Below, in pieces: positions 1-4,561 of a stretch of 7,251 nucleotides of DNA (position 1 is the first letter of the stretch; every line of letters starts with the position of its first letter). The notes below the pieces were generated by a model. The model searched no databases. It saw nothing but the letters and a program-made list of their open reading frames with translations, and was not told where the DNA came from. The position numbers and the translations under genes are program-made. The stretch lies in contig JBDGRL010000083.1 in the NCBI GenBank assembly GCA_042218065.1, forward strand, positions 1 through 7,251, read 5' to 3'. The DNA comes from JBDGRJ01 sp042218065 (GTDB lineage: Bacteria > Patescibacteriota > Patescibacteriia > Magasanikbacterales > UBA922).

Positions 1-429
1 ATTTTATGGTTCTTTGGGGGTTATTTTGGTCTTGACAAACAGACCAGAGAAGAGAGGATGAAGGAGCATATAGAAACCTTTGATCTAAAGCCACATCAAG
101 ATAAAGAGTTTAGAGAACTTTCCGGCGGTCTCAAGCGTAGAGTGATGTTGGCGAGAGCTATGATGAACGACCCGGAGTTTGTCATATTTGATGAGCCTAC
201 TGCTGGAGTTGATGTCGAGCTTCGGCATGAGCTTTGGGGGTATCTGAAAGATCTAAACCAGAAAGGGAAAACTATACTTTTAACTTCTCACTATATCGAA
301 GAGATTGAGGCACTTTGTGAGCGAGTAGGAGTGATTCACGAGGGCGAGCTAGTGAGGGTAGACAATAAGGAGGTCTTAATGCAGGATAAGAACAGCCTAG
401 AGGAGAAATATTTAGAGCTTACTCAATAA
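1..429 (+). CDS. ABC-2 type transporter ATP-binding protein, YadG-like (5' end missing)
   Basis: This is the C-terminal 142 residues of an ABC ATPase; the frame is open from base 1, so the start and Walker A lie outside the window. The signature motif reads LSGGLKRR (118-141), Walker B with its catalytic Glu is VIFDE (181-195) followed by the D-loop, and the H-loop His is at 289-291. The stretch from the signature to the H-loop closely resembles E. coli YadG as I recall it (LSGGMKRR, DEPTAGVD, then an LWGYLKDLN-like segment), so Leu in place of the usual signature Gln is probably normal for this subfamily. The protein ends about 45 residues after the H-loop, shorter than YadG. It should power the membrane protein encoded 10 bases downstream, giving an export-type ABC complex at the cytoplasmic membrane. 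The substrate is unknown. An internal ATG at 58 is not the start, because conserved-looking sequence continues upstream of it. This segment looks richer in GC than the rest of the window. Confidence 0.94.
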   Translation: MLWFFGGYFGLDKQTREERMKEHIETFDLKPHQDKEFRELSGGLKRRVMLARAMMNDPEFVIFDEPTAGVDVELRHELWGYLKDLNQKGKTILLTSHYIEEIEALCERVGVIHEGELVRVDNKEVLMQDKNSLEEKYLELTQ

Positions 430-439
430 ACTAAAGATA

Positions 440-1213
440 ATGCAGACAGTAACAAACTGGACTGGTCTAAAAACATTTATTCATAGAGAGATACACAGAT
501 TCCTACGAGTTTGGATTCAGTCACTGATAAATCCATGGATAAATGCGACTCTTTATATAGTGGTGTTCGGTTTTATAGTAGGATCAAAAATAGATCAGAT
601 AGCAGGGGTTAGCTATATTGATTTTGTGCTTCCGGGTATTTTAATGTTGAATATCATTCGAGCCTCTTTTTCACAGACCTCATATTCGCTTTATTTTCAA
701 AGATTTTCTCGATATATAGAGGAAATATTAGTAGCTCCATTATCAAGCGTAGAGATGCTTTTGGGTTATATAGCAGGTGGTATAGCTAGGGGTTTTACAG
801 TTGGTCTTGGGGTATTTGTGCTTGCTGTGCTGTTTAGTGCTGCGAATTTGGCCCACTTTGGCTGGTTCGTTTTTTATGCAATAGCGGTGTCCATTATATT
901 TTCTCTAGCCGGGTTGATCATAGGTATGTGGGCTGACGATTTTGAGCAACTGTCAATGGTCAACACTTTTATTGTTACCCCCTTCACTTTTTTAGGGGGA
1001 GTTTTTAACTCCATAAATATGCTCCCTGAAAATATGAGGTTGTTAGTAAAATTTAACCCCTTCTTTTATTTTGTAGATGGACTTAGATATTCTATGATTG
1101 GTATACAGGAGTCAGATCCGTATGTAGGTTTTTTAGTTATTTTTGTATTAATATTAATTCTTTCAATATTAGTAATTCATTTGTTTAATATCGGCTGGAG
1201 AGTCAGAGAATAA
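440..1213 (+). CDS. ABC-2 type transporter permease, YadH-like
   Basis: This is a complete 257-residue integral membrane protein, the usual length for one ABC-2 permease subunit. About six hydrophobic segments can be seen, near residues 32-50, 62-78, 107-131, 143-163, 172-191 and 227-249. Family-typical features are the N-terminal amphipathic EIHRFLRVW segment (17-25), the RYIEEILVAP coupling-type motif (91-100) followed by GYIAGGIARG (109-118), and FLGGVFNSINMLP (184-196). All have close counterparts in E. coli YadH as I recall it. It probably dimerises and pairs with the ATPase encoded just upstream to export an unidentified substrate. The ATG at 440 follows the previous stop after 10 bases with no clear Shine-Dalgarno sequence, which suggests translation coupled to the upstream gene. 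The family call is secure; the substrate cannot be read from the sequence. Confidence 0.95.
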   Translation: MQTVTNWTGLKTFIHREIHRFLRVWIQSLINPWINATLYIVVFGFIVGSKIDQIAGVSYIDFVLPGILMLNIIRASFSQTSYSLYFQRFSRYIEEILVAPLSSVEMLLGYIAGGIARGFTVGLGVFVLAVLFSAANLAHFGWFVFYAIAVSIIFSLAGLIIGMWADDFEQLSMVNTFIVTPFTFLGGVFNSINMLPENMRLLVKFNPFFYFVDGLRYSMIGIQESDPYVGFLVIFVLILILSILVIHLFNIGWRVRE

Positions 1214-1215
1214 AA

Positions 1216-1223
1216 GAAGAGGT
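1216..1223 (+). promoter_or_regulatory. Shine-Dalgarno sequence of a possible recQ leader ORF
   Basis: GAAGAGGT contains GAGGT, complementary to the usual 16S rRNA 3' end, and lies three bases before the ATG at 1227. It is 29 bases before the GTG start of recQ, too far to serve that start directly. It is the clearest ribosome-binding site seen in the window. Its spacing to the ATG is shorter than ideal. Confidence 0.45.
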
Positions 1224-1226
1224 TAT

Positions 1227-1262
1227 ATGATTAATTTTAATAAATTACTGAAGTGGCTATAA
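1227..1262 (+). CDS. possible 11-codon leader ORF overlapping the recQ start
   Basis: ATG at 1227 opens a short frame encoding MINFNKLLKWL and ends at TAA 1260-1262. It has a plausible Shine-Dalgarno sequence just upstream, begins 13 bases after the permease stop, and its last codons overlap the recQ GTG at 1253 in another frame. Ribosomes finishing this ORF would stop seven bases past the recQ start codon, which would allow termination-reinitiation. The peptide resembles no family I know and could be only a device for translational coupling. A 36-base ORF is easily found by chance in AT-rich DNA, so only the combination of ribosome-binding site, position and overlap supports it. Confidence 0.3.
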   Translation: MINFNKLLKWL

Positions 1263-3394
1263 AAAAAGCAAAGCAAGCACTTTCAAAGTATTTCGGTTAT
1301 GAGAGTTTTTTATCCAAACAAAAAGAAATAATAGAAGCTGTTCTTGGAGGGAAAGACAGCCTGGTATTGATGCCAACCGGTGGAGGTAAATCAATATGTT
1401 TTCAAATACCCGGGATAATTCAGCCAGGTATATGTATAGTAGTTTCTCCACTTATTTCTTTGATGAGAGATCAGGTTGATGCATTAGTAGAAAAAGATAT
1501 TCAAGCTGCTTATTTAAATAGCTCAATTAGTAAAAAAGAACAGCAGGTAATCAAACAAGAGGCTAGAGCTGGAGAACTTGATATACTTTATACCTCTCCG
1601 GAGAGATTAAATTCGAGTAGATTTTTCAATTTTTTGGAAAACTTAAATATAAACTTATTTGCTATCGATGAAGCCCATTGCATATCTGCCTGGGGTCATG
1701 ATTTCCGGCCTGAGTATACTAATTTGAAAAAAATAAAGAAGTATTTCTCAAAGCCCATAATAGCACTTACTGCTACTGCTGATGAACAAACTCGCAAGGA
1801 TATTATTAAACAATTAGGGTTATCTGTTTCTAATACGGAGATCTTCAAGACCTCTTTTGATCGACCTAACTTGAATTTACAGATTTTATCTTCACAAAAA
1901 AAGTTAATAAGAATAAAAAAATATATTAATAATAAAGGCGATGCTTCTGGAATAGTGTATTGTTTGTCTAGGAAAAGCACAGAAAGGGTCGCAAAAAAAT
2001 TGAGAGGGTGGGGGATAGATGCAAAACATTATCATGCAGGTTTAGATAGCTCTACCAGGGATAAAAGACAAAGAGAATTTATTTATGATCAAACTCAGGT
2101 TATTTGTGCCACCATTGCTTTTGGTATGGGGATAGATAAATCAAATATACGTTTTGTAATTCATTATAATTTACCAAAAAATATAGAAAGTTATTATCAG
2201 CAGATCGGTAGAGCAGGTAGAGATGGTGCAGATAGTGATGCAATCCTTTTTTATGATAAGGAAGACCTAGGAAAGTTAAAATTTTTTGCCAAACAGAGCG
2301 ATAGAGAGGAGGTGCAGTTAGCTAAGTTGAACCATATTAGAAAATTTGTCGAAAATGATGTTTGTAGAAGAAAAACACTATTGGCTTATTTTGGTGAGAT
2401 GTACCAAGGGCTATGTAATAATTGCGATGTTTGTGCACAAGATCCTTCTATATTAAAAGAAGATGAGGCGGTTAAGAAAGTTTTGTCTGCATTAGCACGC
2501 CTAAAAAAACATGTCTCAATAGAGAATTTAGCCTCTGTATTAATCGGTGAGTACAAGTACGTTATAAGTTCAAAGGGTTTTGATGACATTAAGACATTTG
2601 GTTTAGGGGATGATAAGACCAAGGAGGAGTGGAAAAATTATATTAATCAACTTATTAATCTTGGTTTGATTAAATTCTCTTTTTTAGATTCTAATAAAGT
2701 AGAGATAACCAAACTTGGGAAAAAAGTTTTGGTTGAGGATATATCTATAGAGTTATTTGAGCATGGCATAAAATCAGACCAAGCTTCCAGTAAAAATAAA
2801 AAGACCGGACAATTTAAAGAAGGCTATTTGTCTGGAGATTATGGGATTGAAGAATCTGATCAAGAGAAGGATAATTTATATTTTAAACTTAAGAAACTGA
2901 GAAAGAAATTAGCCAAAAAACAAGATGTGCCTCCTTACGTAATATATCATGATAGCACTTTAGAACAGATAGTTTCTGAAACACCACTGAATTTTAAGCA
3001 ACTAAGGCAAGTTGAGGGTATAGGTTCTAAGAAATGTAATAAGTATGGTGAGGAAATTATTAACACAATTATAAAATATATCTCAAAAAACCCCGATGAT
3101 TTCGACAACAAAAAAGTGGTTTATTGTAAGCATTACTTGGATGAAAATATTTCGGAAATTTCTAAATCACTCTGCCTAGAAACAAAAAAGATATATAGGA
3201 TATTTGAGAAATTATCTAGATCAGGATACAATATCAACCTTACAAAATTTGTAGATAAAAATACAGTAAGTAGCATAAAAGAATATATTGAAGAAAAAGA
3301 AGAGGCAGTTGGTGCTGAAGAAGTGAGGCAGCACATATCAAGAAATCTCCCAAAAGAGAAAGTAAACTTTATTTTAACTCATATTGACCGGTAA
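1253..3394 (+). CDS. recQ: ATP-dependent DNA helicase RecQ
   Basis: A 713-residue superfamily 2 helicase that unwinds DNA 3' to 5' in recombination and replication-fork repair. Visible elements in order are motif 0 around YFGYESF with Gln23, Walker A MPTGGGKS (40-47), DEAH (139-142), the RecQ aromatic loop HCISAWGHDFRPEY (142-155), motif III ALTATA (171-176), and motif VI QIGRAGRDG (317-325). The zinc cysteines are 371, 388, 391 and 394, followed by an RQC winged helix (about 402-500), a charged linker, an HRDC domain (about 541-612) and a C-terminal helix-turn-helix-like region (about 622-712). The last of these resembles the HTH_40 extension of some longer bacterial RecQs. GTG is chosen as start because only ATT and ACT codons lie between it and an upstream in-frame stop, apart from one GAA, and VAIKKAKQALSKYFGY begins like other RecQs. 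It lacks its own nearby Shine-Dalgarno sequence and probably shares a transcript with the ABC genes. The usual Arg after Phe in motif 0 is Leu20. Confidence 0.97.
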   Translation: MAIKKAKQALSKYFGYESFLSKQKEIIEAVLGGKDSLVLMPTGGGKSICFQIPGIIQPGICIVVSPLISLMRDQVDALVEKDIQAAYLNSSISKKEQQVIKQEARAGELDILYTSPERLNSSRFFNFLENLNINLFAIDEAHCISAWGHDFRPEYTNLKKIKKYFSKPIIALTATADEQTRKDIIKQLGLSVSNTEIFKTSFDRPNLNLQILSSQKKLIRIKKYINNKGDASGIVYCLSRKSTERVAKKLRGWGIDAKHYHAGLDSSTRDKRQREFIYDQTQVICATIAFGMGIDKSNIRFVIHYNLPKNIESYYQQIGRAGRDGADSDAILFYDKEDLGKLKFFAKQSDREEVQLAKLNHIRKFVENDVCRRKTLLAYFGEMYQGLCNNCDVCAQDPSILKEDEAVKKVLSALARLKKHVSIENLASVLIGEYKYVISSKGFDDIKTFGLGDDKTKEEWKNYINQLINLGLIKFSFLDSNKVEITKLGKKVLVEDISIELFEHGIKSDQASSKNKKTGQFKEGYLSGDYGIEESDQEKDNLYFKLKKLRKKLAKKQDVPPYVIYHDSTLEQIVSETPLNFKQLRQVEGIGSKKCNKYGEEIINTIIKYISKNPDDFDNKKVVYCKHYLDENISEISKSLCLETKKIYRIFEKLSRSGYNINLTKFVDKNTVSSIKEYIEEKEEAVGAEEVRQHISRNLPKEKVNFILTHIDR

Positions 3395-3395
3395 T

Positions 3396-4415
3396 TTAGT
3401 TTTTCATCTTTTCTCTCAGTTCTTTTACATTTATTCCCTCTTGTTTAAGCTCTTGATTAATTTTATTTACACTTCCTCTTTTTTTGCTGGTGTTTTTTAT
3501 TTCATCCCTTTCAGTTTTAATAGAGTGTTTTAAGTCAGTTTTTTTACTTTTGAAAATTGTATAAATAGTGCTGTTGCTCTTATCTGATAACTCATCTGCT
3601 TTTTGCGTTGTTGGAACTTTCGGTGGTGTATGTGAAGCTGTAGTATAAAAATCTAGAAAATTTATCTCTAAATCAGCTTTTTTATCTGTTTGCTTAATTT
3701 CATTAATTATTTCCGGCATTGGTGCAGAGTTAATCTTGATTTTTTTAGGCTTTAAACTGTCTTCATTTATCCAAATTTCCAGTTTCTTTCCTCCCCACAG
3801 ATTACTGAATTTTATTAAATCTGCTCTTTGTATTGAGCTGCTGGCGATCTGATAGATCTGTTTAGTGGAGTGCTGTAGCGCTGCTGGGTCAATTTTGACT
3901 TTGTAATGAAGATAGCTACTACCGTTAATATTTTCTTTACCTAGATCTTTTTCTAATTTTATTATATCTTTATTTCTTAAAACTTGTTTTATTTTTTGTA
4001 TTTGGCTTTTATTTAACCTTTGTCTGGTTGAGGTGTTATTTTTTGAGCTACTATGGAGTTTTGTCCATTTTTTATTATTTTTTATTTTCAAAAAGGTATT
4101 TTTACTGTACTTTGCTACTTTTATGGTTTGGGTTGGGCTATTGAGTTGTAATTCATAGTTTAAAGTTGGTGAGGTATTTTCTGATAGAGTTCCGGTTCCC
4201 TTCATTTTTATATTCTTTAAGCTGTTACTTTCAGTTATTTTGATTTTTGAGTTCAGATTGATGTTGGTGCTGAATTTTACAGCATTTACATCACTTATTT
4301 TTTCTGTCATTTTTTGGATGTTTTTTTTAGCTTGTTTATTCACCTCTTTTCCTGCACAACCAAAAGCTAACAAAGTTACGCTCAAACAAACTAGAAAAAA
4401 TAATTTTTTGTTCAT
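3396..4415 (-). CDS. LppX/LprG/LolA-like lipoprotein with charged C-terminal tail
   Basis: A 339-residue predicted lipoprotein. The N-terminus MNKKLFFLVCLSVTLLAFGC is a lysine-tipped hydrophobic signal ending at Cys20, the likely lipidation site; the lipobox is A-F-G-C rather than the usual L-[AS]-[GA]-C. Residues about 35-260 read like the LppX/LprG/LolA-type lipid-binding fold: strands with alternating polarity, a 'kLEKDLGKENINGSSYLHYKV' type segment (153-173), LEIWINEDSLKPKKIKI (212-228) and a closing LEINFLDFY (249-257). Proteins of this fold carry lipids or sense the envelope in other bacteria, so a role at the outer face of the membrane is inferred and the ligand is unknown. Residues about 275-339 form a lysine/glutamate-rich, probably helical tail outside the core domain. 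No Shine-Dalgarno sequence precedes the ATG. The gene is convergent with recQ (one-base gap) and divergent from the surface-protein genes. Confidence 0.85.
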   Translation of the reverse strand: MNKKLFFLVCLSVTLLAFGCAGKEVNKQAKKNIQKMTEKISDVNAVKFSTNINLNSKIKITESNSLKNIKMKGTGTLSENTSPTLNYELQLNSPTQTIKVAKYSKNTFLKIKNNKKWTKLHSSSKNNTSTRQRLNKSQIQKIKQVLRNKDIIKLEKDLGKENINGSSYLHYKVKIDPAALQHSTKQIYQIASSSIQRADLIKFSNLWGGKKLEIWINEDSLKPKKIKINSAPMPEIINEIKQTDKKADLEINFLDFYTTASHTPPKVPTTQKADELSDKSNSTIYTIFKSKKTDLKHSIKTERDEIKNTSKKRGSVNKINQELKQEGINVKELREKMKN

Positions 4416-4441
4416 TTTTTGATTATCATCACTACTTATTC

Positions 4442-4476
4442 ATTATAATTATCACTTAAAATTAATCTTTCTGCAA
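4442..4476 (-). promoter_or_regulatory. putative sigma70-type promoter for the lipoprotein gene
   Basis: On the minus strand a -35-like TTGCAG (4476-4471) is followed after 17 bases by GATAAT (4453-4448), preceded by T. A second, perfect TATAAT lies at 4447-4442 but has no good -35. Transcription would start about 25 to 30 bases before the ATG at 4415. Such matches arise easily in AT-rich DNA; the spacing and position are the main support. Confidence 0.42.
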
Positions 4477-4477
4477 G

Positions 4478-4506
4478 TTTAGCTACTATATTTTTTGTGG
4501 TATAAT
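4478..4506 (+). promoter_or_regulatory. extended -10 promoter for the surface-protein genes
   Basis: TGGTATAAT at 4498-4506 is a perfect extended -10 element (TGnTATAAT). Seventeen bases upstream is a weak -35, TTTAGC (4478-4483), which is acceptable because extended -10 promoters depend less on the -35. Transcription would start near 4513, leaving an AT-rich leader of about 50 bases without a Shine-Dalgarno sequence near the ATG at 4562. It lies back to back with the candidate leftward promoter. Confidence 0.6.
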
Positions 4507-4561
4507 AAAGAAGCATTTAAATTTATTCATTCGGAAAATAGCAAAATTTTTTAAAAAACAC

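Noticed and set aside
1226..1231. TATGAT as a -10 element for a recQ promoter.
   Set aside because: No acceptable -35 lies 16-18 bases upstream, and it sits within the leader ORF start; shared transcription with the ABC genes is simpler.
1227..1262. recQ starting at ATG 1227 with a frameshift near the A7 run at 1260-1267.
   Set aside because: The ATG frame meets TAA at 1260-1262 before it could join the helicase frame beyond the A-run, and the GTG start already gives a normal RecQ N-terminus.
1257..3336. Four minus-strand open frames of 64 to 94 codons within recQ.
   Set aside because: They are antisense to conserved helicase coding sequence, have no family features and no supporting start signals.
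3387..3392. ACCGGT palindrome at the recQ stop codon as a terminator core.
   Set aside because: Six bases with no loop, flanking bases do not extend the pairing, and no adjacent hairpin with a T-run is present.
4240..4422. A 60-codon hydrophobic plus-strand frame opposite the lipoprotein signal region.
   Set aside because: Its Phe/Leu-rich sequence is the complement of the lysine- and asparagine-rich lipoprotein N-terminus; the minus-strand lipoprotein reading is much better supported.
4547..4558. TTTTTTAAAAAA palindrome just before the surface-protein start.
   Set aside because: It is perfect but purely A/T with no loop, too weak for a terminator or riboswitch stem, and expected in such AT-rich leader sequence.
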